Made by a program: the position numbers and the translations under genes. This document shows, one piece after another, positions 23,581 through 35,577 of a DNA stretch of 64,000 nt. This stretch comes from Dermatemys mawii (taxonomy: Eukaryota; Chordata; Testudines; Dermatemydidae). Location: assembly GCA_007922305.1 (NCBI GenBank), contig ML677365.1:16784281-16848280 (forward strand). Direction: 5' to 3'. Under the pieces are notes generated by a model. That model searched no databases. It was given only the letters and a program-made list of their open reading frames with translations, and was not told the DNA's origin. Positions within the stretch are counted from its first letter, which is position 1. Each line of letters begins with the position of its first letter.

Positions 23581-26500
23581 CTCTGAAAGTGTTAGAACCT
23601 GAATGCATTTGCCTAATCACCTCCCACTGTTAGTTGTGGAACACAAACCATTCATTTAAATCAATGGATCCTCATGCATTTCCCCCCTACAGAGGTTATA
23701 CACAATCCTTGCCCACAGTAATACAAAAACTTAATACAAGAAGGTATTTCAGAGACATTTCAGGAAATTGCCACAGATGTCACACTTACAACTGGAAAAT
23801 GAAGTAACCCTACCAAATGTCAATTAGATATTAACAACTTTAGTGGCTGCTGTCTGTGGCAAGAGTCAGACTAGCCCTTTACAGGTCAAGGCTCTAGACC
23901 CCATTCCTAATTTCCTAAATCAGGCAATCCCTTTTCTGAAAAGCATTTTTAAAAATTGACTCTCACATTCTAAGTAGAGTTGTAAAATGTAATTATTTTG
24001 CTCCAAGCTTTAACTCTACTCTTGCATTTTTCTAGTAAGAAAAATCTTCAAGGCAATTATTTTTAAATGTAAACTATAGCCACTCATTACATATCCCAGT
24101 AATAAACATTTGTAAATCTTTGTTCTCAGGGAATATTTGCTCACACATGGAAATGAACTAATGCAACATTTAAAATTAAGTTTAAGCATTGCTTGTTTTC
24201 AAATACAATGCCTTTGTGCTATGCAAAATTACACAGCTTGAAACCACTAAATTATTAGGAGCCAGGAGTGAGGAGAGGAGCACAAAGAATTATTGACAAA
24301 TGAATGCATATTGTGCAGAGTAAAATATACACAAAATGTCTATGAATCCCAGGTATCAGACTGAAAAAGCAGTTATAAATGACAGACCCTTATCTAGTGT
24401 AACCCTGATGTAACAGCAAAATCCTGAGTAGATTTAAAAAGAGTTAAGGCTCCAAGACATCTAATAGAGGATTACCCTTATTTATTACTTGTTAGTGCAC
24501 AATAGCACCAACCATGAGAAGTAATTGAATTGTCATTTTTACAAGGTCAAATCTGATTCATGGGCTAGACATACAAGATATTTAATTCAACAATATAACA
24601 TTTATGCTAATCATTTCATGTATTATATTAGTATCATACACACTATATTGTCTACTGAAAACAAACAAATAAGATGCTGTTATACTGGATTATCTACAAA
24701 GATAAATGTAAAATCTACTTACAATACTGTATTGTCAATATAATCAGACTTCCTGTTGCCCTTAACTGGTGTCCTATTGCACAAGACTTCCAAAACGCTT
24801 GACAAACAGCAAGTTCTATGGATACCTTTTCTTTCAGATTTTCCTCAAAGGAAAAATCTTTAGAAATATATATAAAAATGGTACAAAAAGTAGTCTCTTA
24901 TTAAATATTGTCAATACAGATCAAGTCTTACAGCATAAATCTCTTAATTTACCTTATCACAAAAAGAGGTATCAACAAAAGCTTTTCAGTCAATGTAGGA
25001 ATAGCTACAATCTCAAAAAAGTTTAGTTTTAGTCCAAGGAAGAGAGTTTTCCAAAATTCTACGAATATTCACCAGGCTAATTTTGTAAATTATTAAATAT
25101 TTTAATTTTAATTTTGTAAATTATGAAACAATCATCTCTCAATAGACTCAGTGATTGAACCTCGTAGTATTTTTAAAAAAATGATCAAAATCAGTTATTA
25201 AAAATGTTCACAATTTCCATGTTCCAGCTGCCAAATTATCCATTTGTTTCTTGGTCTTAACAGGATTCTTGAATTTAACAATACAAACGCTGGTACTGTA
25301 CTCAGGTCATAAACGTTAGGGGACGATACCGCTCTTGGCAAGTAAAAGCTGACTTTAGGATTACATATGCCATCTTGAGCAATATATCTTACAACAGCGG
25401 TGACAGCACTACAGATTGTGAAAGTGTATACAGAAAGCCCTCTCTCCCCAAATATATGCTAGCCCTTTCCCTCTCTCTCTTCAGTAACATATGTTCTACC
25501 ATTAAACATGACCAGTAATACTCCTAAAGATAAACTAAACTAAACTAAGTACAACAGGAAAGAAAATAGAAGGGGGAAAAAAAATGTTCATCCCCAATGC
25601 CTCAGGGCTGCTCCAGAATTTCAGCTGTCTAACATACCCTCTTAGGTATTTCCCGTTATTAAATTTTACATTAATCAGTTCCCAGGCCTGTTGCCCCGTA
25701 GCCATTAAGGGAATAAAAGTTTTAGACTCAATTCCCTCTGGACACTTCTTTGATTTAGTTACACACTACTGGTGATTTTGGGAAATTGCTCATCTGCCCA
25801 CAGGAAACTGGAACCGTGTGGACACCCTCCCCCAACACACACTCTCCACAGTAAGTCAGTGGGTATGAGACCTCTACTGAAAAGAAATAGAGACACTTTT
25901 TGGCTAGCAACATGCAGGCAAAATGCAACCTCTACCTTGCCAATTGCCATCATCAAACCCAGATAACGCAGCATCCATGCTTTTTCAGTTTCTTGCTGAG
26001 ATAAGGGTTTGGATGACCAAAAACTGACAAACTCAATCCAAAAAAGGGGGAGGTGATGCAGGAAGGTTGGGGGAAACCATCAGAAGGGTACATGAAGGAT
26101 CCTTTATTCAAGAGTTTACAGCCTGAGACTGGTGATAGTTGCCTGAGAGCCTTACCCACTTTCAATTGCTCCTAGATTCACAGGTGGACGAAAGCCCCTT
26201 TTCTTTTTCTGGTAATGCAGAACATTATGGGGAACATTTATCTCAGGCTGTGGATCTCACCACATTTATCCATGCTTTTGAGACATCTAAATTAGATTAA
26301 CTCTACATGGAGCAATCCTTTGAGAAGCCAGTGCTTCTATGATACTATGGTAATAAGAACCCATGATGAGAAAAATCCACAAGCAAATGAATAATTTTGT
26401 CTTCAGAGCAGGATTTGAATAATGTGCAGTAAATAAGGTAACTTCATTTCTGACATTTCCTAACTTTTGTGTGCTTGACTTTGCAGTCTTAATAGTCTTC

Positions 26501-26687
26501 TAACAACATATTTTTTTAGGTTTAGTTGTTAGGTAACTCTTAGCTTTTCAAAAAAGCAAACTGAAAAAGCAAATTCTGTCAAGTGTCATCCTATTGACCG
26601 TCCATAGGGGTCACATCTGCAGGGTTGTGTCACGAGGGAGCTCCTTCAGCTGAGCCTGAGGACTAGCCACCCTAGGCTCCTGGCAAG

Positions 26688-27432
26688 TTAATGAGCTCGG
26701 CTGGGTTGCAGGTAGAAATCAAATAGGATTTCTGCCCTCGAGAGGAAAAAAACAGTTTTTACCCAAAACCTCACCCGGAAGGCGTGAGGTTTTGGGTAAC
26801 AAACTGTGAGGAATATGTCCTGGTTTAAATGGAAAGGCGACACCACCTTTGAGAGAAAGGCCGGGTGGGGGTGCAGCTGTACTTTGTCCTTATGGAAGAC
26901 CGTATAGGCAGGCTCTGAAGTTAGGGCCCAAATCTCAAAAACACTGCGTGCGGAGGTGATTGCCACAAGAAAGGCCACCTTCCAAGAGAGGTAGAGCAGG
27001 GAGCATGTGGCAAGGGACTCAAATGGGGGGCTCCATGAGCTGGGATAGAACCAGGTTCAGGTCCCATGGAGGGACTGGCTGTTTGACATGTGGGTAGAGC
27101 CTGTCCAGGCCTTTGAGGAACCTTGTCACCATAGGATTGGAAAATACCAACCGGCCAGCGTCCCCAGGGTGAAAGGCTGAGAGGGCTGCCAAGTGGACCC
27201 TGATAGTGGGGACTGACAGCCTTTGCTGCTTTAGGGAAAGTAGGTAGTCCAGAATGAGAGGTATTGAGGCCTCCAACAGGTCAGTGCCTCGCTGCACACA
27301 CCAGCTGGAGAAATGTATCCATTTGGCGCAGTACATGGCGCAGGTAGATGGCTTCCTGCTACCCAGGAGGACATCCTGGACCTGTTGGGAGCATAGGAGC
27401 TCTGAACCCGTCGTCAGCCATGCAGCAGCCAT
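26688..27432 (-). pseudogene. DIRS tyrosine recombinase, decayed and truncated
   Basis: From 27432 to 27019 an open 137-codon frame encodes the N-terminal core-binding domain (STCAMYCAKWIHFSSWC, PLILDYLLSLKQQRLSV, TIRVHLAALSAFHPG, PMVTRFLKGLDR). A shift leads into a second piece at 26978-26688 carrying the start of the catalytic domain (AFLVAITSARS, then HKDKVQLHPHPAFLSKVVSP). Where DIRS recombinases have an Arg three residues before the Glu (R-x-x-E), this copy has Ser (S-V-F-E). The C-terminal His/Arg/Tyr catalytic part is absent. Non-functional. Confidence 0.82.
26752..26807. repeat. Foldback at the broken 3' end of the DIRS element
   Basis: Inverted arms at 26752-26774 and 26784-26807 around a 9-base spacer (CCGGAAGGC). 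The inner 14 bases (ACCCAAAACCTCAC) pair perfectly; the outer part differs by one inserted base. Confidence 0.92.
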
Positions 27433-27776
27433 GCCGTGAGGTGCAGGGACTGAAGATCTGGGTGGCAGAGGCTACCGTGGTCTTGCAATATCAGGTCCGG
27501 CCATACCGGTAGGGGCAGCGGTGACTCCACTGACAGCTCGAGGTGGGAGGTATACCAGTGCTGTCTGGGCCACGCTGGAGCTATGAGGATCAGGCGGGTC
27601 CTGTCGCGGAGTGCCTTGAGGAGTACCTTGTGGACCAGTGGGAATGGGAGGAATGTGTAGAAGAGTTGGTCCGTCCATGGCAGCAGGAAAGCATCCGTTA
27701 GGGAGCCTGGGGAGCTTCCCCTGAAGGAGTAGAACAGGGGACACTTCCGGTTCTGATGGGTTGCGAAGAGGATGAC

Positions 27777-29288
27777 CTAGGGAAATCCCCACCTCAGGAA
27801 GACCGACCTGATCACGTCGGGACGGATCGACCACTCGTGTGAGAGGAAGGATCTGCTGAGGTGATCTGCCAGCATGTTTTGAACCCCTGGGAGGAACGAA
27901 GCTACCGGGTGAATGGAGTGGGCTTTGCAAAACTCCCAGAGGAGAACGGCTTCCTTGCATAGGGAAGTTGACCGTGCTCCTCCCTGCTTGTTTATGTAGA
28001 ACAGGGCTGTAGTGTTGTCGGTCAACACTGATACACAATGGCCTCTCAGCATGTCCCGGAATGCCTGGCAGGCGAGGCGTACCGCCCTCAGTTCCCTGAC
28101 ATTGATGTGAAGAAGCAGGTTGGAGGCTGACCACCGCCCTTGGGTTTTGATGTCTCCCAAATGGGCGCCCCAGCCCATGGACGACGTGTCCATGACTAAA
28201 GAAAGGGTCGGTTGCGGGGCGTGGAAGGGGAAACCCTCGCATACGACCGCCTGGTCCATCCACCAACTGAGAGCGTCGAGTGTGGTGGTGGGGATGTTAA
28301 TGAGAGCGCTCAAACTGTCTCTGTGTGGCCTGTATGCCGTTGACAGCCAGGCCTGCAGAGGCCATAGGCGCAACCTGGCGTGCTTGGTTACGTAAGTGCA
28401 CGCTGCCATGTGACCGCGGAGGCTTAGAAACGTTCGGGCTGTAGAGGTCGGGAAGGCACGCAAGCTCTGAAGCGCGGATGCTATGGCGTGGAAGCAGGCC
28501 GGCGGCAGGGATGCCCTGGCCACGGTGGAGTCCAGAAGCATTCCAATGAGTTCCAGCCTCTGTGTTGGTTCTAGAGTTGATTTCTCCTCGTTGAGGAGGA
28601 TTCCTAGGTGGCAGAAAGTGCTCATTATCAGCTGTACATAGGCATGCACCTGCTCTTTCAAACTGCCCCGCACCAGCCAATCGTCCAGATATGGGTAGAT
28701 CTGAACGTGTCGGCAGCGGAGGAATGCAGCGACCACCACCAGGCACTTTGTAAACACCCTGGGCGCCATGGAGAGGCCAAAGGGCAGGAGCGTGAACTGG
28801 TAGTGATCCACGAACCTGAGGAAGCGTCTGTGTGAGGACTTGAAGGCCATATGAAAATAAACGCCCTTCATGTCAAGGGCAGCGTACCAATCTCCGGGAT
28901 CCAAGGATGGGATAATAGTATCCAGGGAGACCATTCGGAACTTCAGCTTGGCCATGCATTTGTTGAGTCCGCGTAGGTCTGGGATGGGCCGTAGGCCTCC
29001 TTTCGCCTTGGCTATGAGGTAGTAACGGGAGTAGGACCCCTTGCCCTTCATCTCCTTTGGAATTGGTTCGATGGCCCCTAATGAGAGGAGCGAACGTACC
29101 TCTTGTAAGAGGAGTTGCTTGTGAGAAGGGTCCCTGAAGAGGGACGGGGAGAGTGGGTGGGAGGAAGGGAAGGAGGGAAATTGGAGCAAGTATCCCCTTT
29201 CCACCATGCGAAGCACCCATCGGTCCGAGGTTATGCTGGACCAGGCATGGAGGAAGTGGGACAATCGGTTCCAGAAGGGTGGATCCAC
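27777..29288 (-). pseudogene. DIRS reverse transcriptase-RNase H, ended by in-frame TAG
   Basis: A 503-codon uninterrupted frame from MDPPFWNR. The RT palm is recognisable: LRPIPDLRGLNK, YAALDMKGVYFH, LPFGLSMAPRVF and the catalytic YLDD (in IYPYLDDWLV). A connection region is followed by RNase H with its four acidic positions in context: LVMDTSSMGWG, INVRELRAV, VSVLTDNTTA and NMLADHLS. At 27779-27777 a TAG interrupts the frame right after RWGFP. The same frame then stays open for roughly another 110 codons with normal DIRS-like sequence (FATHQNRKCPLF, LLPWTD), so the stop looks like a single recent nonsense change. I cannot tell whether the enzyme would work without the tail. Confidence 0.88.
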
Positions 29289-31281
29289 TGTATCGACTGG
29301 TGCTCTGCCCCGGGCACACCTTCAAAAGTTGGACTTGGGGCCCTAGGATGGCTTCTTGGCCTGCTGAGGTTGGCCCGACTGGCGTGAGGCAAAACACTTG
29401 CAACCCTGCAACCCCTTCTCCTATAGAAGTCTTGTCTGGGGCACAGCAGGGGGTAAAAACGCTGTGGCTGTGGTCTGAAAGGTCTCCGTTTTGTCACCGG
29501 CGTATGCATGCTGAGAGACTGCATAGCGACCCTGGAGTCTTTGAGGCTCTGCAGTCTGGAGTCCGTTTCCTCCAAGAATAAGCCGGAACCCTCAAATGGC
29601 AAGTCCTGTATGGTATACTGGACCTCTGGTAGAAGCCCCGAAGCCTGGAGTCAGGAAGTGCGTCTCATGGTGACTTCCGACGCCAGGGTCTGGGCTGCAG
29701 TCAGCCAAGTCCAGTGTCGCTTGTAGAGAGGTCCTCGCCACTTTTTTACCCTCATCAACAAATGCCCCGAATTCCTCCCTGGACTCCAATGGAACCAACT
29801 CCTTAAACTTTTGTATGGAGTTCCAGGAGTTGTATGCATACCTGCTCAGAAGGGCCTGCTGGTTGGCCACTCTGAGCTGGAGGCCCCTGGCTGAATATAT
29901 CTTTCTCCCAAAAAGGTCCATGCGCTTAGTATTCTTAACTTGGGAGCTGGGGCTTGCTGGCCACGCCGCTCCTTCTGATTAACAGAGTCCACTACCAGCG
30001 AGCAGGGTTGGGGGTGGGTTCAGAGGTATTTGTATTCCTTAGCAGGGACAAAATACTTCCTTTCCACCCCTTTGGCAGTTGGAGGTATAGAGGTGGGAGT
30101 CTGCCAGATCGTGGCCATCGACATCTGGATTGTTTTTATCAGTGGCAAGGTCACCCTGGAGGGACCGTCGGTAGACAGAATGTCTACCACCGAATCCTTG
30201 ACTTCTACCACCTCCTCTGCCTGCAGATTCATACCGCTGGTGACCCGCCTTAGCAGGGCCTAGCGGGCAGACAAGTCAACCGGCAGAGGACTGGATGCAG
30301 TGGTATCCGCCACTGCCTCACCACTGCCTCATCAGGGGAAGATGAGGAAGAGACTCCCGGGGCCAACGTTTACATGATTTCCTCATGGGACGGGGCAGGT
30401 GGCAGAGAGGCGGATGCAGACGGAACTGCCGATGTAGAAATTCCTGCCTGATCCATCTCGCTAGCTGGGGGGGCGACTTTTAGAGGCCTCCAGTACTCTG
30501 AGTTCTGAGGCCATAGAGGCACCAGAGGGTGCTCCTTGGACCTGATGGTACGCCCAGGGGGTCCAAAAGGGCCACTGTGTCGTGCCCTGGTCCTGGTCTG
30601 CGGTTTGTTCTGGCCAGTGACCTTCACCCTCCTCCAGCGGGCCAGCATCACGGTCCAGCCTGGAGTCCTCCCCCGAACAAAGCGATCCGGAGGTAGAACG
30701 GGAGGGCCATGGTGGTGCGGAGGGGGTGTACGGGCCCCTTGATGGATTTGGTGCCCGATACGTCGGCAGAGGCGAGCGGTGCCGTGACCGGGACCAGTAG
30801 TGCTCTCAGTACTGGAACGCTGAATGCGATCTGGAGGCCGAACGCCGCCGCCTGTGGTACTCTGCTCCGCTCCGATGTGATGTGTAGGGTGACTGGTGCC
30901 GGGACCAGTACTGGGATGATGATCAGTCCCTGCAGCGGGATCGGCGCCGGACTGATGAGCGATACTGGGATGGGGACCAGTTCTGCAAATAAGACCGGAG
31001 CCGAGAGTACGACCGGCGCCGAGAAGGTGAGCAGTGCCAGGACTCCGATCAGCGCCGGGATCTCGATCGGTGCCGGGGTTCTGAACGGTGTTGGGACTCC
31101 AAACGGTTCCGGGACTGCAACCGGTGCCGAGAGTGCGATGTGCACCAGGGCTCTGAAGGACATCGGGATTCAGAAGGCGAGCGGTGTCTCGGCTCACGCG
31201 GTGCCGTAGGCTGTATGAGCGATGGCTTTCCTCAAGACTGCGGCAATCTCTGAACTGGTGGGGCCGGTTCCGTGAGTGCAA
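29231..31281 (-). pseudogene. DIRS gag, low-complexity middle and C-terminal part
   Basis: Several overlapping open pieces. From 31281 to 30370 the sequence is an array of imperfect short units giving Arg/Gly/Thr/Asp/Pro-rich peptide (many R-D-P-G and S-G-T units), typical of the low-complexity part of DIRS gag. Pieces at 30232-30020 (LPLIKTIQMSMATIWQTPTS) and 29921-29592 (NQQALLSRYAYNSWN) carry the recognisable C-terminal gag motifs. Frame changes between the pieces show it is no longer one protein. Confidence 0.7.
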
Positions 31282-31462
31282 TAAGGTCCCTCGCTGCCGC
31301 GAACGTGTCCAGTGTCGAGGAAAAATCCAGCTCCGCTGTTGCCTGAAGTGGCGAGTCTAGACAAACCAGACTCAACGGTCCTTCCCTTCCCAGAGTCAAC
31401 GGCGCTGGAGCCGGCTGTTGTGGCCTCGGCTGCTCCCCAGCAGGTCATGGCTCAGAGGGTGC

Positions 31463-31915
31463 CTAGACAGGAGCGGGCAGAGCCAATGCCTCTGGCTTCT
31501 GCTTCCTCAGCAGCGAGTGTGATCGGCGCCGAGGTGGGGCCACAGGCTTCAGTGCCAGTCTCAGTGTTGGAGCCAACATGGTGGCCAGGGCGCTGCGCAC
31601 CGAAGAACCCGGTCCGGACTCTTTGATTACCGCCGGCGCCAGGGCAAGAGCAGCCTCCATGAGGAGCTGTTTCAAACAAAAGTCCCACTCCTTCTTCATC
31701 CTGGGGCGAAAGCCCTTGAAGATTTTATACTTTTCGGACTGATGTCCTTCACCCAGGCACTTAAGACAAGAGTCGTGCGGGTCGCCCACCAGCATGAACT
31801 TACCACACGCAGTGCAAGGCTTGAAGCCTAGAGCCTTGGCCATAAGTGCACCCAGGCTCGGGCGGGGAGGGAAATCCTCCCCAGAACTATATACACTACC
31901 TAATACTATATACAC
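31463..31915 (-). pseudogene. DIRS gag, N-terminal zinc-knuckle part
   Basis: An open frame of about 150 codons. Near the start is a Cys/His cluster (CTACGKFMLVGDPHDSC followed by LKCLGEGH), the zinc-finger type found in DIRS gag proteins, then a basic KNFKGF-like helix region and an alanine-rich segment. The frame ends before the rest of gag, which continues in other frames downstream, so this copy is broken. Confidence 0.75.
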
Positions 31916-31929
31916 TAAGAAAAATCTAC

Positions 31930-32213
31930 TAACTATTAACTATGTACAATTTTAACATGAAACGACAGAGAAGCTAGGGAAACGGAGGGCAGCTAGGCTG
32001 AACTCCACAGTTCCAACGACTGTCACGGGCGGTAAGAAGGAACTGAAGGGGGTGCCGGGTCGGCAGGGGTATATACGCAGCACCATAAAGGCGCCACTCC
32101 AGGGGGCTCCCTAGCCGACCCGGCGAGTTGCTAGGGGAAAAGTCTTCCGACGATCGTGCACGCAGCGTGTGCACACCTAATTGGAATGCATATTAGCAAG
32201 CACTCAAAGAAGA
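31930..32213 (-). promoter_or_regulatory. DIRS 5' terminal region (LTR-like)
   Basis: Minus strand begins near GAGTTCTTCTTTGAGTGC at 32217-32200, followed by a GC-rich block and a TATA-like GTATATACCCC (near 32070), then GTGTATATAG motifs before the gag frame. Position and content fit the promoter-bearing 5' end of vertebrate DIRS elements. The exact end was not fixed because DIRS makes no target duplication. Confidence 0.6.
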
Positions 32214-33784
32214 ACTCTTATTCCTTCCTCTAGGCTTTCTAGGGCATTTTATCTTCACCATTTCTATTAGTGTGTTAGCTACTTGAGACATAAATTCTTT
32301 TTCTTTTGTGTCCTGTACAGCACGGAGCACTTTAACTGCGATTAAGAACACACTTTTTCTATAAAGATGTCTTAGGATCAAGACTTCACCAAAGTATATG
32401 ATTAATCTTAAAGAAATTAGTAGCTTACAGCTCTTTTTCCTTCTAAACCAATTCAGAATTCTCCACATCTTGAACTCCACAAGACAGCTTAGTGCAGTGT
32501 AAATGGAATCAAGCATTAGTTCCATATGAGATAGAAACACATTATAAGGAAACACTGGTAGAAGGGGAGACCTGCAATTCAGGACCATCAGAACTACTTA
32601 TATCAGGAATGAGTACATTAAATCCTACTGTCAAAACAGAAGGAAAACAACTTCAGAGACCTGCTCTGCACTGTGGTCTTTAAGAGACAAACCAGTGAAA
32701 TAAATAAGAGTTCTTATTGATTTAAAAGAGTTAACTTAAAGCCTGAACCAAAATCTCCAGGGTGTATGATACTTCCTCTGAAGTCTACTGTCACATAAAT
32801 AATACTTCAGAAGAGCCTTGCCAGGACTGCTTGAATCACTGAAATTACTTTAAACCCATTTCTTCTGTATCTGTGCATGGTCAACAGCCTGCTCAGACAC
32901 CATCAAAATGCAAAATATTAAAAATGTGGAGATACTTAGCTCACATCAGTATCAGGAAAGCAGGCCCTCAGGGCTGCAGTGATTCTTAGTCCCTGAGAAA
33001 ATTAAATCTCCTGCTCACATCAACAAACATCAGGTCAAAGGCCAATCTATGGAGCAGATCTTCAGCTAACATAAATTGTCACAAAGCTCTTTTGAAATCA
33101 GGGCAGCCACCAATTATGTATAAATAAATATCCTGCTATGTATTCTTAATTACATTTTTATTTGTATTTACCAGGACATTCTCTCCTGCCTCAAGCTATG
33201 TTTTAGCCTCTACAAAATTTAAGCCATTTATTTACAAATAAATTTGAGGCAGATTTTTAATATTGGTTCCTTTACAGGATACAGGGTTACAATCTCTGAC
33301 CCTTTAGTAAAGGCAATTTAGTGAAAGAATTTCACAATAAAAAAAATAATAATACTAATACATACACAGAAGATTCTTTAGACGGTTTAAAGTATAGACA
33401 AGTTAAACTGTTACATATATATTTTGGAACTTTGGAGAGATAAAATAAATTTAGTAAAATATTTCTAAGAAGAGACGACTGATTTTTTTCACCATTTTTT
33501 TTTAAACTATCTGGCACTCATCTGGTCTGTGTGAGGAGGAAAGTTTTGGCAGGCAACATGAATTATGTTTACATAATATTATGTATACAATCTGAGAGAG
33601 AGAGCATTTTAATCTGAATGCATATTCATTAAGTATTTGTACTGATTCCCACCCCCTTTCAGCAGTAAGGGATTTCTGCACTGTTGTGTTTTTCCCCTCA
33701 CATCCAGAGTGGAAAATGTATCTGTTTAAAGAATTTTTCCAAGTCCCTTTGATAATCTTGTTTGTACAAACACCTGTACATTAC

Positions 33785-33908
33785 AGAAAGGACTGGAGCA
33801 AAGATCCCTGGCAACCAATGCACAAATCAAATTGTGTGCCAAGGATTGTTTTAGGAATTATTTTGGGGAAGTTCTATGACTTCTGTTACACAGGAGATCA
33901 GACTAGAT
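33785..33908 (+). mobile_element. CR1-like 3' tail fragment
   Basis: Contains GTTCTATGACTTCTGTTACA and GGAGATCAGACTAGAT, the kind of sequence found just before the end of turtle CR1 copies. It is interrupted at 33909 by a hAT end and does not resume on the other side. Confidence 0.55.
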
Positions 33909-34026
33909 CCAGGGTTCTCAAACTGTGATTCGGGACTACTCGGGGGATTGCAAGGTTATTACAGGGGGGGTTGCAAGCTGCCAGCCTCCACCCCAAACCC
34001 CACTTTGCCTCCAGCATTTATAATGG
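33909..34026. mobile_element. hAT left-end fragment
   Basis: Starts with CCAGGGTTCTCAAACTG directly after GACTAGAT and shares CTCCACCCCAAACCCC and CTTTGCCTCCAGCATTTATA with the complete element at 42902-43120. The right half is missing. Confidence 0.75.
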
Positions 34027-34790
34027 AGTTAAATCCTGGCTAATAGTTCTACCCTCTTTAATCTCTCCTCATATGGGACCCATTCCAAACCCCTAATCAT
34101 TTTAGTTGCCCTTCTCTGAACCTTTTCTAATGCCAGTATATCTTTTTTGAGATGAGACGACCACATCTGTACACAGTATTCAAGATGTGGGTGCACCACG
34201 GATTTATATAAGTGCAATAAGATATTCTCCATCTTATTCTCTACCCTTTTTTAATGATTCTTAACATCGTTTGCTTTTTTGACTGCTGCTGCACACTGCG
34301 TGGATGTCTTCAGAGAACTATCCACAATGACTCTAAGATCTTTTTCCTGATTAGTAGTAGCTAAATTAGTCCCCATCATCTTGTATGTATAGTTGGGGTT
34401 ATTTTTTCCAATGTCCCTTACTTTACACTGATCTGCATTAAATTTCATTTGCCATTTTGTTGCCCAGTCACTTTGTTTTGTGAGATCTTTTTGAAGTTCT
34501 TCACAGTCTACTTTGGTCTTAACTATCTTGAGCAATTTAGTATTATCTGCAAATTATTTGCCACCTCATTGTTTATCCCTGAATAAGTTGAATAGGACTG
34601 ACTCTTGGGGAGCACCACTAGTTACCTCTCTCCATTCTGAAAATTTACCATTTATTCCTACCCTTTGTTCCTTGTCTTTTAACCAGTTCTCAGTCCATGA
34701 AAGCATCTTCCCATTTATCCCATGACAACTTAATTTATGTAAGAGCCTTTGGTGAGGGACCTTGTCAAAGGCTTTCTTGAAATCTAAGTA
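34027..34790 (-). mobile_element. CR1 LINE, reverse-transcriptase 3' portion
   Basis: Minus-strand pieces recognisable as the CR1 RT: YLDFKKAFDKVPHQRLLHKL, LSWTENWLKDKEQRVGING, WATKWQMKFNADQCK and LEYCVQMWSSHLKKD. The catalytic FADD box is damaged (GAT AAT gives D-N in place of D-D) and the frame is shifted immediately before it. Its upstream part continues at 35578-35917 beyond a Tigger-like insertion. Confidence 0.9.
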
Positions 34791-35577
34791 CAGTACAGAC
34801 ACGTTTACGCGCAGATGTCAGGAGTGAAGCCATCACGACAGCGTATTAATGGACTGCGGGTTAAGAGGGCCATGCTGAAATATCTTAAGATATCTATATA
34901 TACAGTACACGTATAATTATCTAGGTTTACATATGTATTCATAGCATCCCAAATACTGCAGAATATTAACTTGGCAGGAAATGCATTTGCAGCCGATTCA
35001 TCAGCTGATCGGTTTTCTCCAGAAATCAATACCTGCGCTATGCCATGACACTTTTTAAAAAGACTTATAAACCCCTTGCTGGCTTGGAATGATTCATCCC
35101 CCACTAAATTTTCAAATTTTGTTCCTTGGGCTTGAAGAATTGGCCCATAAGCAGCATTCCTTTCAGCGAAAGAAAGGCAAAAGGAATACCACTAAGGAAT
35201 TTCCTTTCAGCAAAAGAATGCAAAAGCGGCATTCCTTTTGTGAAAGAAAAATTTCCCATTAGAATCAAATCAATGAGAATCAAACAATTTTGAAATGTAT
35301 TAGCACAGACTATGTATTACATCTCTCTAGCGTGACAATGACTAAGTGTGCATGATACGTCTATACCAATATCGACGATCAAAAGGAAAGGAAACGCCAG
35401 TAGGCCTGCAACACGTTTCCACTCCGCCCTTCCTGTCGATTTCTATGTCAGTGAGTTAGTTAGCAAATCTGTAGTGCTACATAGCAAGTTCCTGTACCGC
35501 ATGTTAAATAGGTAGCACTGGGAGGCATGTTGCTATTGCGCGTTAGGCAGATTCGCATGTCAAACAGGTCTGTACTG
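34791..35577 (-). mobile_element. Tigger/pogo-like element nested in CR1
   Basis: 787 bp flanked by TA on both sides (34789-34790 and 35578-35579). The ends CAGTACAGACACGTTT and, inverted, CAGTACAGACCTGTTT are terminal repeats of about 30 bp (imperfect inside). Deleting the element and one TA leaves a contiguous CR1 sequence (AAATCTAAG-TA-CGCTATGTCC). Most of the transposase is deleted. Confidence 0.9.
34805..35170 (-). pseudogene. Tigger-like transposase DNA-binding fragment
   Basis: The minus-strand frame reads GPILQAQGTKFENLVGDES, then FQASKGFISLFKKCHGI and ISGENRSADESAANAF. These are the hallmarks of the second helix-turn-helix (CENPB-type) of Tigger/pogo transposases. The frame then runs into unrelated sequence near the other end; the DDD catalytic domain is deleted. 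Confidence 0.75.

Larger units (their letters stand above)
26688..32213 (-). mobile_element. DIRS-type tyrosine-recombinase retrotransposon, 3'-truncated
   Basis: Read on the minus strand: LTR-like 5' region (32213 to about 31930), gag (31915 to about 29230), RT-RNase H (29288-27777 plus continuation), then tyrosine recombinase (27432 to about 26700). This gag/RT-RH/YR order with no integrase or protease defines DIRS elements, which use circular intermediates and make no target duplication. The distal recombinase and 3' terminal repeat are missing; the sequence ends in a foldback. It lies in the same direction as CPQ transcription inside intron 1. Confidence 0.88.

Noticed and set aside
29153..29581. 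142-codon plus-strand open frame and similar plus-strand frames over 28.1-31.6 kb
   Set aside because: Antisense shadows of the DIRS coding region.
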